The notes under the pieces were generated by a model. It saw nothing but the letters and a program-made list of their open reading frames with translations, searched no databases and was not told the origin of the DNA. A stretch of DNA of 64,000 nucleotides from NCBI RefSeq assembly GCF_037198315.1, contig NZ_CP144913.1, forward strand, positions 3,286,001-3,350,000, given 5' to 3'. Position 1 is the first letter of the stretch, and each line of letters begins with the position of its first letter. Shown here one piece after another: positions 36,212 to 46,138 of the stretch. This stretch comes from Janibacter sp. A1S7 (GTDB lineage: Bacteria; Actinomycetota; Actinomycetes; Actinomycetales; Dermatophilaceae). The position numbers were made by a program, and so were the translations under genes.

Positions 36212-36931
36212 TCACGCCGGGTCCGCGGGCCCGTCGTCCGTCACCGGGGGCGGACCACTCGTCGACGCCTCGGACCCCGTGCCGGCAGCATCCTCTCCCG
36301 GTCGCGACGCGAGCCCGTCCTCGGCCGGGTGCACGACGACGAAGCGACGCGGTTCGGTGCCGGAGGAGTCGGAGACGAGCCCACTGGCCAGCACCTCGTC
36401 GTGGACGACCTTGCGCTCGAAGGCCGTCATCGGATCCAGGTCGACGGACTCGCCGGACTCCTTCACCGAGGCGATGGCAGCGCGAGCCACCTCCACCAGC
36501 TCGGCTCGTCGCGCAGCGCGGTGACCGGCGACATCGAGCATCAGGCGGCTGCGGTCACCGGTGGCCGACTGGACCGCCAGACGGGTCAGCTCCTGGAGAG
36601 CCTCCAGGACCTTCCCGTTCTGCCCCACCAGGCGACGTGGCACCCTGCCCTCATCGGAGTCCACGACCGCCACCGCAGCGCGGTCACCATCGATGTCCAG
36701 GTCGATGTCGCCGTCGAGGTCAGCGATGTCGAGCAGGGTCTCGAGGAAGTCCGCGGCAACCTCCCCTTCGCGCTCAAGACTGCGACGACGGCCACCGCCG
36801 TGGGTCGAGCCCGACCCGGCCGCGCTCTCCTGATCGATCTGGCCGGTCGTCGCCACATCGGACGTCACGGTCGCCTCCTGGTCCGGCTCGTCGCGGCTCG
36901 ACGAGCCGACGGACATGCTGTTCTCGCTCAT
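36212..36931 (-). CDS. khpB: Jag/KhpB RNA-binding protein
   Basis: 239 residues. A disordered acidic N-terminus is followed by a KH domain (RRLVGQNGKVLEALQELTRL) and an R3H domain (RAELVEVARAAIASVK ... FERKVVHDEV), then a disordered tail. The Jag-N domain of Firmicutes is absent, as usual in actinobacteria. KhpB with KhpA binds RNA and affects cell elongation and division. Start ATG with CAGGAGAG. Sits next to yidC as in most bacteria. Confidence 0.92.
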   Translation of the reverse strand: MSENSMSVGSSSRDEPDQEATVTSDVATTGQIDQESAAGSGSTHGGGRRRSLEREGEVAADFLETLLDIADLDGDIDLDIDGDRAAVAVVDSDEGRVPRRLVGQNGKVLEALQELTRLAVQSATGDRSRLMLDVAGHRAARRAELVEVARAAIASVKESGESVDLDPMTAFERKVVHDEVLASGLVSDSSGTEPRRFVVVHPAEDGLASRPGEDAAGTGSEASTSGPPPVTDDGPADPA

Positions 36932-36995
36932 GGTCTCTCCTGCTGCGTGGTGCGGGCGGTGGCGTCCGGCGTGTTGCCGCCGGTCACGACCGAGG

Positions 36996-38003
36996 TCAGG
37001 TGCTGTTGCCGGGCTTCTTCGGCGTCTGTCCGCCGGACTTCTTGGCGCGCTTCTTCGACTTGGGCTGCTGTCGCTGCCCGGACAGCACGCCCTTGGTGCG
37101 CAGCTCCTCCTCCATCTCGAGGTCGTGCGCCCGCTCACGGGTCTCCTCGTAGGTGTCGATCGGCTTGCCCTTCTTCCGGCGACGATCCTGCATCGCCTTC
37201 TCGGCGGCGGAACCGGGCGCAGGCATGCGGCGGATGACGTAGAACTGCTGCAGCATCGTCCACAGGTTGGTGGTGAACCAGTAGATGAGCACACCGACGG
37301 GGAAGAAGACACCCGAGACGGCGAAGATGATCGGGAAGAGGTACAGCATCATCTTCTGCTGCTGGGCGAACTGCCCCTCCAGCGCCGACGCAGGCATGTT
37401 CTTGCGCATCAGTTGGTACTGCGTGGTGAAGGTCGTCGCCGACATCAGGATGATGAGCACGACGGTGACGATGCGCACGGAGAGGTTCTCCGCGGAGCTG
37501 AACTGTGCGGACAGCTGGGCGCCGAAAATCGCGGACGACTCGGCCTGGGCCGCGACGTGCTGGGTGATCGGTCCGATCGCGTCCGCCGTGCCGGCACCGA
37601 TCTCGTCGAGCGAGTTCAGCACGCGGAAGAGCCCGAAGAAGAAGGGGGACTGGGCCAGGATGGGTAGGCAGGACGAGAACGGGTTGGTCCCGGTGTCCTT
37701 GTACATCGCCATCGTCTCTTCCGTCATCTTCTGACGGGACTCCGGGTCCTTCTTGTCCTTGTACTTCGCCTGGATCTTCTGCATCTCGGGCTGGATGAGC
37801 TGCATCTTGCGCGAGGCGTGGATCTGCTTGACGAAGAGCGGGATCAGCGCCGCACGCATGATCAGCACGAGGCCGACGATGGACAGCGTCCACGTCCAGC
37901 CACTCGTCTCCGGCAGACCGATCATCGTCAGGGCCTCGTGCCAGAGATACATGATCCAGGCGACGAGCCACTCGAAGGGGTAGAGGAGGTCGCTGAAGCT
38001 CAC
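36996..38003 (-). CDS. yidC: Membrane protein insertase YidC
   Basis: 335 residues. Short N-terminus, five core membrane segments and the conserved charged hairpin with the Arg in LIMRAALIPLFVKQ, ending in a Lys-rich tail (QPKSKKRAKKSGG) that contacts ribosomes. It inserts membrane proteins alone or with SecYEG. The GTG start overlaps the yidD stop by four bases. No large periplasmic domain, as in Gram-positive YidC. Confidence 0.94.
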   Translation of the reverse strand: MSFSDLLYPFEWLVAWIMYLWHEALTMIGLPETSGWTWTLSIVGLVLIMRAALIPLFVKQIHASRKMQLIQPEMQKIQAKYKDKKDPESRQKMTEETMAMYKDTGTNPFSSCLPILAQSPFFFGLFRVLNSLDEIGAGTADAIGPITQHVAAQAESSAIFGAQLSAQFSSAENLSVRIVTVVLIILMSATTFTTQYQLMRKNMPASALEGQFAQQQKMMLYLFPIIFAVSGVFFPVGVLIYWFTTNLWTMLQQFYVIRRMPAPGSAAEKAMQDRRRKKGKPIDTYEETRERAHDLEMEEELRTKGVLSGQRQQPKSKKRAKKSGGQTPKKPGNST

Positions 38004-38332
38004 TCGGTGAACATCCTTTGGTCGGTGACGTCGGGCGCGACGCCGTCGTCGTGGTCCGCCACACCGGCCAACTGCGGCTTCGCCAGCTCCGGCGAACCCC
38101 GGTCGGCCCAGGTGGCGGGCACGTGGTCGATTCCCCCGGCGGACCAGGGGTTGCACCGCACCAGGCGGTGCACGGACAGATAGCCGCCATGCAGCGGGCC
38201 GAACCGCTGCAGGGACGTGACTGCATACCCGGAGCAGCTCGGGTAGTACCGGCAGCTCGGGGGCAGCAGCGGGGAGATCGTCAGCTGGTAGATCTTCACG
38301 AGCCAGATCAGGGGGAGTGCCAAGAGCGTCAT
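38000..38332 (-). CDS. yidD: Membrane protein insertion efficiency factor YidD
   Basis: 110 residues with the family block YQLTISPLLPPSCRYYPSCSGYA and RLVRCNPW with conserved cysteines. An amphipathic N-terminal helix binds the membrane. It helps YidC-mediated insertion. The start overlaps the rnpA stop by four bases. Confidence 0.93.
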   Translation of the reverse strand: MTLLALPLIWLVKIYQLTISPLLPPSCRYYPSCSGYAVTSLQRFGPLHGGYLSVHRLVRCNPWSAGGIDHVPATWADRGSPELAKPQLAGVADHDDGVAPDVTDQRMFTE

Positions 38333-38700
38333 TCGTCCTCACCAACGAGCAGCTCGCCCAAGCAGTGCCGAAGGGCGTGGCCCAACTCCTGCGACGTCGC
38401 GTGCGCAGCAGGTGGGTTGGCCCGGATCACCACGTCGGTCCCGACCTGCAGAGTCGGGAGCAGCAGCGCCATCTGGGCGCGCAACCGTCGCTTGACGCGC
38501 GTGCGGGTCACGGCATTGCCCACCGCTTTGGACACGACGAGACCGACGCGCGAGACCTCATCTCGTGCGTCGGTCCGAGGGGCGTCCGCCGGGCGGGCAT
38601 GGACCACGAGGAGACGGGAGCCGCGGCGGGCGGTGCCCCGGCCTCGGATCGTTGCCGCGAAGTCCGCGCGATGCGTCAGGCGGTGCCGCGGAGGCAGCAC
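38329..38700 (-). CDS. rnpA: Ribonuclease P protein component
   Basis: 123 residues. Contains the RNR signature in a slightly varied form (SKAVGNAVTRTRVKRRLRA) and the aromatic/basic N-terminus HRLTHRADFAATI. It assists the RNase P RNA in maturing tRNA 5' ends. The GTG at 38700 begins 10 bases after the rpmH stop; a longer reading overlaps rpmH and was rejected. The upstream Shine-Dalgarno is weak, so coupling to rpmH translation is likely. Confidence 0.93.
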   Translation of the reverse strand: MLPPRHRLTHRADFAATIRGRGTARRGSRLLVVHARPADAPRTDARDEVSRVGLVVSKAVGNAVTRTRVKRRLRAQMALLLPTLQVGTDVVIRANPPAAHATSQELGHALRHCLGELLVGEDE

Positions 38701-38710
38701 CGTCAGCTCG

Positions 38711-38848
38711 TCAGGCCGAGAGCTTGCTGCGACCCTTGGAGCGACGGTTCGCCAGGATCGAGCGGCCGGCACGAGTGCGCATCCGGGCGCGGAAGCCGTG
38801 GGTCTTCGCACGGCGACGGGTGTTCGGCTGGAAGGTGCGCTTGCTCAT
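38711..38848 (-). CDS. rpmH: 50S ribosomal protein L34
   Basis: A 45-codon gene encoding the very basic L34: starts [19 protein letters not shown] and ends [16 protein letters not shown] lies ahead of the ATG. It is divergent from dnaA and heads the rpmH-rnpA-yidD-yidC-khpB-rsmG series. Confidence 0.96.
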   Translation of the reverse strand: MSKRTFQPNTRRRAKTHGFRARMRTRAGRSILANRRSKGRSKLSA

Positions 38849-39301
38849 TGCAGTCTCCGATGATCGGTGGATCCCCGTGGGGGTCCGGTGCTCAGGTCGA
38901 TGGCATCGGTCGCCATCGGAAACCCACGTCGTGCTTCCCTGATCGAGTCGGGACGAGCATGGGCATGCGAAAGCGGCCGACAGGCCTCGGACAAAGGTAC
39001 GGCAGCCGTGTCCCAGGGGTCAAACCACGACGAGGGGACCCACTCCCTTCGCCCGAACCCGCCGACATTGCCAGCGGGGCGACCGATCCCGGCGTCGACA
39101 CGCCGGGGAGGGCCAAATTGCCGCTGCCGACAGTTGCCGTTTGCTGATCCGAGTTGTTAGCGTCACTCCTCATCACCGTGGCAGACATGGCATACCCACA
39201 GATGTGGACAATGATGTGGAAACCGACCCCACATGGGGTTGAATGACAGGTGACGAGGAACCCGACCGGCCACGAGCCGCAGGAAAATGAGGTGTGCGTA
39301 C
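38849..39301. promoter_or_regulatory. rpmH-dnaA divergent promoter region with DnaA box
   Basis: About 450 bases without a gene. It should hold the promoters of rpmH (left) and dnaA (right). A perfect DnaA box, TGTGGACAA (TTGTCCACA on the minus strand), lies at 39203-39211, about 90 bases before the dnaA start, with related ATGTGGAAA and CCCACA sequences alongside; autoregulation of dnaA by DnaA is likely. I see no clear RNA gene here. Confidence 0.7.
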
Positions 39302-40795
39302 GTGGCCGAAGCCGAGGTCGACTTCGGTCAGGTGTGGCGCACCACCCTGGACACCCTTGACGCCGACGGCGTCCCGGTGACACGACGGGCCTTCCTGAGC
39401 ATGGCCCGACTCGTCGGTCTCCTCGACGACACCGCACTGATCGCGGTCCCTGACGACTTCTCCAAGAACTTCGTCGAGCAGCGCCTGCGGATGCACGTCA
39501 CCCAAGCACTGTCCGAGCAGCTCGGCCGCGAGGTCCGCCTCGCCGTCACGGTCGACCCCGACCTCGCCGAGGAGGACTCCCTCCCGCCGACCCAGGGCAT
39601 CGCCGACGAGGACGACCCGTCAACGTCCCGGCCCACGCGCCCGCAGGGACTCTCCTCGACACTGCCCGTCGACGACGTGGACGATGGCCTCGTCGACGAG
39701 GACCCGGAGCCGCCCGCGCCCGTGCGCCCGCGTCGCGGTCGCCCCGAGCCGGAGCAGGTCGAGCTGACCCGGCTGAACCCGAAGTACACCTTCGACACCT
39801 TCGTCATCGGGGCGAGCAACCGCTTCGCCAATGCCGCGGCCGTCGCTGTGGCGGAGGCGCCGGCGAAGGCCTACAACCCGCTCTTCATCTACGGCGAGTC
39901 CGGGCTGGGCAAGACGCACCTGCTGCACGCGATCGGTCACTATGCCCGCAGCCTCTACCCGCACGTGAAGGTGCGCTACGTGAACTCCGAGGAGTTCACC
40001 AACGACTTCATCAACAGCATCCGTGACGACAAGGCCGCGAACTTCCAGCGCCGCTACCGCGATGTGGACGTCCTGCTCATCGACGACATCCAGTTCCTCC
40101 AGGGCAAGATGCAGACGCAGGAGGAGTTCTTCCACACCTTCAACACGCTGCACAACGCGAACAAACAGGTCGTCATCACCTCGGACGTCGCGCCGAAGCT
40201 GCTCTCCGGCTTCGAGGAGCGCATGCGCAGCCGGTTCGAGTGGGGCCTGCTGACGGACGTGCAACCACCCGACCTCGAGACGCGGATCGCCATCCTGCGC
40301 AAGAAGGCCATCCAGGAAAAGCTCTCGGTCCCGGCCGACGTGCTCGAGTTCATCGCCAGCCGGATCAGCACGAACATCCGCGAACTCGAGGGCGCCCTCA
40401 TCCGCGTCACCGCCTTCGCCAGCCTCAACCGGCAGCCGGTCGACATCGGCCTGGCCCAGATCGTGCTCAAGGACCTCATCCCCAACGAGCAGTCGAGCGA
40501 GATCTCCAGCGCGACGATCATGGCCCAGACGGCCGACTACTTCGGGCTGAACATCGAGGATCTGCAGAGCCCTTCGCGCACCCGCCTGCTCGTCACCGCC
40601 CGCCAGATCGCGATGTACCTGTGCCGCGAGCTCACCGACATGTCACTCCCACGGATCGGCGATCAGTTCGGTGGACGGGACCACACGACCGTCATGCACG
40701 CCGAACGCAAGATCCGTGAGCTCATGGGTGAGCGCCGCGCCATCTACAACCAGGTGACCGAGTTGACGAACCGGATCAAGCAGCAGGCCGGCTGA
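39302..40795 (+). CDS. dnaA: Chromosomal replication initiator DnaA
   Basis: 497 residues from the GTG. Domain I (about 1-80), a variable acidic linker, AAA+ ATPase domain III with Walker [10 protein letters not shown] (about 198-206), Walker [10 protein letters not shown], and domain IV with the signature [15 protein letters not shown]. It binds DnaA boxes in the following oriC and opens the duplex. The GTG at 39302 has GAGGTG seven bases upstream; an ATG at 39287 in the same frame is the alternative start but has poor spacing. Confidence 0.97.
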   Translation: MAEAEVDFGQVWRTTLDTLDADGVPVTRRAFLSMARLVGLLDDTALIAVPDDFSKNFVEQRLRMHVTQALSEQLGREVRLAVTVDPDLAEEDSLPPTQGIADEDDPSTSRPTRPQGLSSTLPVDDVDDGLVDEDPEPPAPVRPRRGRPEPEQVELTRLNPKYTFDTFVIGASNRFANAAAVAVAEAPAKAYNPLFIYGESGLGKTHLLHAIGHYARSLYPHVKVRYVNSEEFTNDFINSIRDDKAANFQRRYRDVDVLLIDDIQFLQGKMQTQEEFFHTFNTLHNANKQVVITSDVAPKLLSGFEERMRSRFEWGLLTDVQPPDLETRIAILRKKAIQEKLSVPADVLEFIASRISTNIRELEGALIRVTAFASLNRQPVDIGLAQIVLKDLIPNEQSSEISSATIMAQTADYFGLNIEDLQSPSRTRLLVTARQIAMYLCRELTDMSLPRIGDQFGGRDHTTVMHAERKIRELMGERRAIYNQVTELTNRIKQQAG

Positions 40796-41534
40796 CCCGA
40801 GCATCGCACCGTATATACGACTCTGTATTTCAGATAATACAACCGGATAGATCGGCAGCAGGGATATCCACAGGGTTCTCCCCACCTGTGTGCGCCTGCC
40901 GCTGTTCGATTCATCTCCCGGTCCCCCGATGTCCCTGAGCGCCCCGACGTCGGAGTTGTCCACAGATCCACAGGCTGTGGACAAGCTTGTGGGTACCACC
41001 CGGTCGCATGGACTCGGACAACACGCCCGACCTCGTCCACAGGACGCGCCGCGACACGCCGCCACCGCCGCGCGCACGGCGTCCGGTCACCCGCAGTGCT
41101 CACCAACCCGCCTCGGATCGCCTCTCAGCACGGGATTTCCTGCGGACGAGCGTGTGCACAGGATGTGCAGAAGCTGTGCACGACGCGTTGGGCCTGGTGA
41201 CGGGTGACGTCCGCCCACAGGGAGAGTCTCGTCGTCCACGTTCTCTCCACAGGAGGTCCACAGCCGACAACCGCGCCACGAGCGCCCCGGAGGCAGTTGT
41301 CCACGGTGTCCACACCGCCGAAGACAACGATGAGTCCTCCATCCATCCATTCCCTCCCCCACGCATTGCGGGATGCCCGGGTGTGGACGGACGTTCGTCG
41401 ATGAATGACAACGAACCCCTCAGTTCCACAGACCGGCTCCCACCGCGTAATGTCAGGGAGCCCACGTCTTTTGGTGTGGGTTCCGTGTCATCCCGTGACC
41501 TCGCGCTCACAGCGCGTCGAAGGGTAGGTCTGTC
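40796..41534. other. Origin of replication oriC
   Basis: The 739-base dnaA-dnaN intergenic region. DnaA boxes: perfect TTGTCCACA at 40956-40964 and, on the other strand, 40976-40984; single-mismatch boxes at 40864-40872 (ATATCCACA), 41033-41041 (TCGTCCACA), 41297-41305 (TTGTCCACG) and 41306-41314 (GTGTCCACA); weaker ones at 41243-41251, 41254-41262 and 41382-41390. An AT-rich stretch (about 40808-40860, with GTATATAC and AGATAATACAA) next to dnaA is the best candidate for the unwinding element. Confidence 0.93.
40956..40984. promoter_or_regulatory. Pair of convergent perfect DnaA boxes
   Basis: TTGTCCACA and its complement TGTGGACAA separated by 11 bases, the only two exact boxes in oriC. 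The spacer contains a further near box (GATCCACA), so three binding sites are packed in 29 bases. Confidence 0.85.
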
Positions 41535-42674
41535 GTGAAGTTCCGCGTCGAGCGCGATGTGCTGGCCGAGGCGGTCACCTGGGTGGCCCGAAGCCTGCCG
41601 AACCGGCCACCGGTGCCCGTCCTGGCGGGTGTCCTCCTCGAGGCCACCGATGACGGTGCACTGACCCTGTCCACGTTCGACTACGAGGTCTCGGCACGGA
41701 TCACCGTTGCTGCGGAGGTCAGCGAACCGGGAACCGCGCTCGTGCTCGGGCGACTGCTGGCCGACATCTCGCGCAACCTGCCCGGCAAGCCGGTGGACGT
41801 CACGACCGAGGCAGCGAAGGTCCAGGTCACCTGCGGCAGCTCACGCTTCGCCCTGCTGCAGATGCCCGCGGACGAGTACCCGACCCTGCCGACCTCGCCC
41901 GAGGGCAGCGGCACCGTCGACGGGACCCTCTTCACCCAGGCGGTGCAGCAGGTGCAGATCGCCGCCGACCGCGGTGACACCCTGCCGATCCTCACCGGTG
42001 TCCGGGTGGAGATCCAGGGGGAGAAGATGACCCTGCTGGCCACGGACCGCTACCGGCTCGCGATGCGTGAGCTCGTCTGGCAGCCCCGCGCCTCGGACGC
42101 GGACCACATCGCGCTGATCCCGGCACGCACCCTCGCCGAGACCGCCAAGGCCCTCGGTGCCGCAGGATCGATCGAGGTCTCCCTCGGCGCCGCCACCGCC
42201 GGCGGCTCTGCCGGTCTGGTCGGATTCGAGGCCGGCCAGCGACACACGACCAGCCGCCTGCTCGACGGCGAGTACCCCAAGGTCTCGAAGATCTTCCCCA
42301 CGACGAGCGAGACCGAGGCCGTCATCGGCACCGAGTTGCTCACCGAGGCCGTCAAGCGCGTCGCCCTGGTCACCGAGCGCAACACCCCGGTGCGACTGCG
42401 CTTCGCCGACGGCCAGGTCACCATCGAGGCCGGCACCGGCGATGACGCCCAGGCCTCCGAGGCCATCGAGGCCACCGTCGAGGGACCGGAGATCGAGGTC
42501 GCCTTCAACCCGGGCTACCTCCTCGACGGGCTCGGCGTGCTCGGCACGACGTTCACCCGCCTGTCCTTCACCGCTCCGCTGAAGCCGGCGATGATGACCG
42601 GCCAGGAGTCCCTCGAGGCCGAGATCGACACCACCTACCGCTACGTCCTCCAGCCGGTCCGCCTGGCCGGCTGA
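41535..42674 (+). CDS. dnaN: DNA polymerase III sliding clamp (beta subunit)
   Basis: 379 residues, three-domain clamp with typical N-terminus (KFRVERDVLAEAVTWVARSLPNRPPVPVL in part: LPNRPPVPVLAG) and C-terminus TYRYVLQPVRLAG. It forms the ring that holds polymerase III on DNA. GTG start. Follows oriC as in nearly all actinobacteria. Confidence 0.97.
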   Translation: MKFRVERDVLAEAVTWVARSLPNRPPVPVLAGVLLEATDDGALTLSTFDYEVSARITVAAEVSEPGTALVLGRLLADISRNLPGKPVDVTTEAAKVQVTCGSSRFALLQMPADEYPTLPTSPEGSGTVDGTLFTQAVQQVQIAADRGDTLPILTGVRVEIQGEKMTLLATDRYRLAMRELVWQPRASDADHIALIPARTLAETAKALGAAGSIEVSLGAATAGGSAGLVGFEAGQRHTTSRLLDGEYPKVSKIFPTTSETEAVIGTELLTEAVKRVALVTERNTPVRLRFADGQVTIEAGTGDDAQASEAIEATVEGPEIEVAFNPGYLLDGLGVLGTTFTRLSFTAPLKPAMMTGQESLEAEIDTTYRYVLQPVRLAG

Positions 42675-42719
42675 CCCCCCTTCGTCCCCTCGCCCGACGT
42701 CGACAAAGGAAGGTCCGAC

Positions 42720-43805
42720 ATGCAGCTCGGTCTCATCGGTCTCGGCAAGATGGGTGGCAACATGCGTCAGCGTGTGCGCCGCGCCGGTCACGAGGTCATC
42801 GGTTACGACACCGATCCCGACGTCAGCGACGTCGAGAGCGTCCAGGCGATGGTCGATGCCCTCCAGACGCCACGCGTCGTGTGGGTCATGGTGCCGGCGG
42901 GCGAGGTCACCCAGAGCGTGGTCTCCGACCTCGCCGCCCGTCTCTCCCCCGGCGACCTGGTCATCGACGGCGGCAACTCGCGCTTCACCGACGACGTGCC
43001 CCACGCGCAGGAGCTCGGTCAGCACGGCATCGGCTTCGTCGACTGCGGTGTCTCCGGCGGTATCTGGGGTCTGGAGAACGGCTACGGACTGATGTGCGGC
43101 GGGGCGAAGGAGGACGTCGAGAAGGCGATGCCCATCTTCGATGCGCTCCGGCCCGAGGGGCCCCGGGACGAGGGGTTCGTCCACGCGGGCGACGTCGGTG
43201 CCGGCCACTACGTGAAGATGGTCCACAACGGCATCGAGTACGGACTGATGCACGCCTACGCCGAGGGCTACGAGCTGCTGGAGAAGAAGGACATCGTCAC
43301 CGACGTCCCCGGCTCCTTCAAGGCGTGGAGTCGTGGCACCGTGGTGCGCTCCTGGCTGCTCGACCTCATGGTCAAGGCGCTCGAGGAGAACCCCGAGATG
43401 ACCGATGTCAGCGACTTCACCGCCGACTCCGGGGAGGGACGCTGGACCGTCGAGGAGGCCATCGACAACGCCGTGCCGATGCCGGTCATCTCGGCTGCGC
43501 TCTTCGCCCGCTTCGGATCGCGTCAGCAGGTCAGCCCGGCCATGCAGGCCGTGGCCGCGCTGCGCGGACAGTTCGGTGGGCACCAGGTGATGACCGTCGC
43601 CGAGGGCGAGGAGCTGCGTGCCGAGGCCGCGAAGGGGGTGGCCTCCCCCGGCGCCAGCCAGGTCCAGGAGGAGAAGAAGGTCAGCCCCGCGGCCGCACCC
43701 ACCGACTCGTCGAAGGGTGACGCTGCCGCCGCCGGTCCCACCTCCGGGACGGACAGCACCGGGGGCTCGCCGGGCCCGACCAGCGGTTCCGCGTCGACCG
43801 AGTGA
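42720..43805 (+). CDS. gnd: 6-phosphogluconate dehydrogenase, decarboxylating
   Basis: 361 residues. NAD(P)-binding [12 protein letters not shown], substrate loop IDGGNSRF, catalytic region [16 protein letters not shown]. It is the short (YqeC/GndA-like) form of about 300 residues, often NAD-preferring. The last 60 residues are an unusual Ala/Ser/Pro/Gly-rich tail without structure. It makes ribulose 5-phosphate and CO2. Presence between dnaN and recF is a known actinobacterial arrangement. Start ATG with AAAGGAAGG. Confidence 0.92.
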   Translation: MQLGLIGLGKMGGNMRQRVRRAGHEVIGYDTDPDVSDVESVQAMVDALQTPRVVWVMVPAGEVTQSVVSDLAARLSPGDLVIDGGNSRFTDDVPHAQELGQHGIGFVDCGVSGGIWGLENGYGLMCGGAKEDVEKAMPIFDALRPEGPRDEGFVHAGDVGAGHYVKMVHNGIEYGLMHAYAEGYELLEKKDIVTDVPGSFKAWSRGTVVRSWLLDLMVKALEENPEMTDVSDFTADSGEGRWTVEEAIDNAVPMPVISAALFARFGSRQQVSPAMQAVAALRGQFGGHQVMTVAEGEELRAEAAKGVASPGASQVQEEKKVSPAAAPTDSSKGDAAAAGPTSGTDSTGGSPGPTSGSASTE

Positions 43806-43806
43806 C

Positions 43807-45015
43807 GTGTACGTCCGCCACCTGAGCATCGGCGACTTCCGCAGCTACCCGGCCGCCGAGCTGGCTCTGGAGCCGGGGGTGACGACCCTCGTCGGTCTCA
43901 ACGGGCAGGGCAAGACCAACCTCGTCGAGGCGATCGGCTACGTGGCCTCCCTCTCCAGCCACCGGGTGGCGACCGATCAGCCGCTCGTGCGCTTCGGCAC
44001 GGATCGCGCGATCGTGCGTGCCGCCGTGGTGCGTGATGAGCGGGAGAGTCTCGTCGAGCTGGAGATCACGCCCGGCAAGGCCAATCGCGCCCAGCTCAAC
44101 CGCTCCCCCCTCCCCCGCACCCGGGACGTGCTCGGCACCCTGCGGACCGTGCTCTTCGCCCCCGAGGACCTCGCCCTGGTCAAGGGTGACCCCGGGGAGC
44201 GACGTCGCTTCCTCGACGACCTGCTCGTCCAGCGCCAGCCCCGCTGGTCCGGCGTGCGCTCCGACTACGACAAGATCGTGCGCCAGCGGGGTGCGCTGCT
44301 GAAGTCGGCCGCCTCCCTCCTGGGCTCGAAGCGCGGACGTCGCCGTCGCAGCTCGACCGCTGCCGAGGGGACCGACCCGACGGCAGCGGCCGAGGACGCC
44401 TTGCGCACCCTCGAGATCTGGGACGAGAACCTGGCCACCGTCGGGTCGCAGCTGCTCTACGCTCGGCTGCGTCTGCTGCGCGATCTGGTGCCGCACCTCC
44501 AGGAGGCCTATCGCGAGGTCAGCGCGAACCAGTCGGGGGCCACCGCGGTCTACCGCTCCTCCCTGCACGAGGAAGCCGCCGAAACGATCGCCGCCGGCGA
44601 GGTCCCGGAGGTGCCCGAGCTGCGCACGATGATCCTCGAGTCGCTCGCCCGGGTCCGGGACCAGGAGGTCGACCGGGGGGTCAACCTCGTCGGACCCCAC
44701 CGGGACGACCTCGTGCTGGGGCTCGGGCCGATGCCGGCGAAGGGGTACGCCTCCCACGGCGAGTCGTGGTCCTTCGCCCTGGGGTTGCGTCTGGCGGCCT
44801 ACCACCTGCTGCGCCACGACCTCGGGGACGACCCGGTGCTGATCCTCGACGACGTCTTCGCCGAGCTGGACAGCGGCCGGCGTGAACGTCTGGCTGCGCT
44901 CATCAGCGACTGCGAGCAGGTGCTCATCACCGCCGCGGTCCCCGCGGACGTGCCCGAGTCCCTGGCCGGCCGGCGCTACACCGTCTCGCTCGGCGAGGTC
45001 GGCGAGGCATCGTGA
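43807..45015 (+). CDS. recF: DNA replication and repair protein RecF
   Basis: 402 residues. Walker [11 protein letters not shown] near the N-terminus, signature-like [12 protein letters not shown], and Walker B/D-loop [14 protein letters not shown]. It loads RecA at gapped DNA with RecOR. The GTG start lies one base after the gnd stop. A basic insert (KRGRRRRSS) with an acidic partner occurs near residue 180. Confidence 0.95.
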   Translation: MYVRHLSIGDFRSYPAAELALEPGVTTLVGLNGQGKTNLVEAIGYVASLSSHRVATDQPLVRFGTDRAIVRAAVVRDERESLVELEITPGKANRAQLNRSPLPRTRDVLGTLRTVLFAPEDLALVKGDPGERRRFLDDLLVQRQPRWSGVRSDYDKIVRQRGALLKSAASLLGSKRGRRRRSSTAAEGTDPTAAAEDALRTLEIWDENLATVGSQLLYARLRLLRDLVPHLQEAYREVSANQSGATAVYRSSLHEEAAETIAAGEVPEVPELRTMILESLARVRDQEVDRGVNLVGPHRDDLVLGLGPMPAKGYASHGESWSFALGLRLAAYHLLRHDLGDDPVLILDDVFAELDSGRRERLAALISDCEQVLITAAVPADVPESLAGRRYTVSLGEVGEAS

Positions 45016-45614
45016 CCGAGGGTGACGACCCCCTGACCGGTCCTGCCGGGGACCCGGACCCGGGTGCTGCACCGGAGGCGATGACCGGGCCCGCACCGGT
45101 GGAGGACGACGAGGTCGAGCCGAGCATCGAGGATGCCGCCGCCTCCGCCCTCGCCCGGGCCCGCGCCATGGCGACGAAGAAGGGCCTGCGGCCTGGGATG
45201 AAGCCGCGCCCGAAGCGACGTCGGCAGCACCCCGGGTCAGCGAAGGGTGCCCGGGGGCGTGACCCGATGACCATCGGTGACCAGGTCGATCGCCTCGTCG
45301 ACAACCGGGGCTGGCAGGTCGACGTCGCGGCGGGTTCCGTCATGGGCCGGTGGGACGAGATCGTCGGTCGAGAGGTGGCCGAGCACTGCCAGCCGGTCAG
45401 CTTCGAGGACGGGGTGTTGTCGGTGCGTGCCGACTCGACGGCCTGGGCCACCCAGATCCGACTGCTGTCCAGCTCGCTGCTGGGGCGCATCGCGGATGCA
45501 GCCGGCCCCGACGTCGTGCACGAGCTGCGGGTGCACGGACCGAGTGCGCCCTCGTGGTCGCGTGGGCTCCGGCGCACCAGCGATGGTCGTGGCCCTCGTG
45601 ACACCTATGGCTGA
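45012..45614 (+). CDS. dciA: DciA-family helicase-loading protein (DUF721)
   Basis: 200 residues. An acidic N-terminus and a Lys/Arg-rich segment (KPRPKRRRQ) precede the DUF721 domain ([23 protein letters not shown], here quoted as [13 protein letters not shown]). DciA binds the replicative helicase DnaB and takes the place of DnaC/DnaI. Start overlaps the recF stop. Normally gyrB comes next; here more than 17 kb of other genes intervene. Confidence 0.92.
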   Translation: MTEGDDPLTGPAGDPDPGAAPEAMTGPAPVEDDEVEPSIEDAAASALARARAMATKKGLRPGMKPRPKRRRQHPGSAKGARGRDPMTIGDQVDRLVDNRGWQVDVAAGSVMGRWDEIVGREVAEHCQPVSFEDGVLSVRADSTAWATQIRLLSSSLLGRIADAAGPDVVHELRVHGPSAPSWSRGLRRTSDGRGPRDTYG

Positions 45615-45658
45615 GGAGGCCCGGACCCGGTCGACCGCCTCGGGCCGGTACCCGTGGC

Positions 45659-45677
45659 TGTTCCGCGGGTGGGAACG
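45659..45677. promoter_or_regulatory. Candidate regulator-binding site, TGTTC-N9-GAACG
   Basis: A near-copy of the inverted repeat CGTTC-N9-GAACG (one mismatch), about 90 bases upstream of the ferredoxin gene. The same spacing and arms recur before the two other catabolic units and at an iclR start, so it is probably an operator for an IclR-type regulator. Confidence 0.5.
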
Positions 45678-45767
45678 ACCCACGCCATTGCCGGTCTCGT
45701 GGTGGAGAGTCAGGTCACACGGGGCAGTGGCGCACCGCTCCGTGTGACGACCACGAAGGAGTGTCCG

Positions 45768-46136
45768 GTGACGACCATCATCGTGCAGCCATCGGGGACC
45801 GAGATCCACATCGAGCCCGGTGACACCGTGCTGGCAGGCCTGCAGAAGGCCGGCTACGCCTACACGGTCGGCTGCCGTCGCGGTGGCTGCGGGATCTGCA
45901 AGATCGACGTCCTCGAGGGCACGTTCTCCTACTGCCGGCCGGTGGCCGACACGGTCATCAGCGAGCAGGAGCGCTCGGACGGCACCTGCCTGAGCTGCCG
46001 TGCCGTCCCCACCGACGACGTGACGATTCAACTGCGAGACGCGTCCCTGCGCCTCGCCAACCCCCTGCTGGGACAGATCAATGCCAGAGCGCGTGAGCGC
46101 GCCAAGGCAGCCAGCACCGCACCGGAGGAGCAGTAG
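45768..46136 (+). CDS. 2Fe-2S ferredoxin (XylT/DmpQ-like) of the catechol dioxygenase unit
   Basis: 122 residues with a plant-type [2Fe-2S] motif: Cys36-x4-Cys41-x2-Cys44 and a fourth Cys77 (TCLSC). Ferredoxins placed beside catechol 2,3-dioxygenase (XylT, DmpQ) re-reduce the dioxygenase iron after inactivation by substituted catechols. The C-terminal 40 residues are longer than in XylT. The GTG at 45768 follows AAGGAG. It is two bases before the dioxygenase gene. Confidence 0.88.
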   Translation: MTTIIVQPSGTEIHIEPGDTVLAGLQKAGYAYTVGCRRGGCGICKIDVLEGTFSYCRPVADTVISEQERSDGTCLSCRAVPTDDVTIQLRDASLRLANPLLGQINARARERAKAASTAPEEQ

Positions 46137-46138
46137 AC

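Noticed and set aside
38849..39301. Small RNA or protein gene between rpmH and dnaA
   Set aside because: Open frames here are short, have no ribosome site and no family features. The region is accounted for by divergent promoters and a DnaA box.
41841..43829. Minus-strand open frame of 662 codons opposite dnaN and gnd
   Set aside because: Entirely antisense to two certain genes, with a Gly/Arg/Asp-biased composition.
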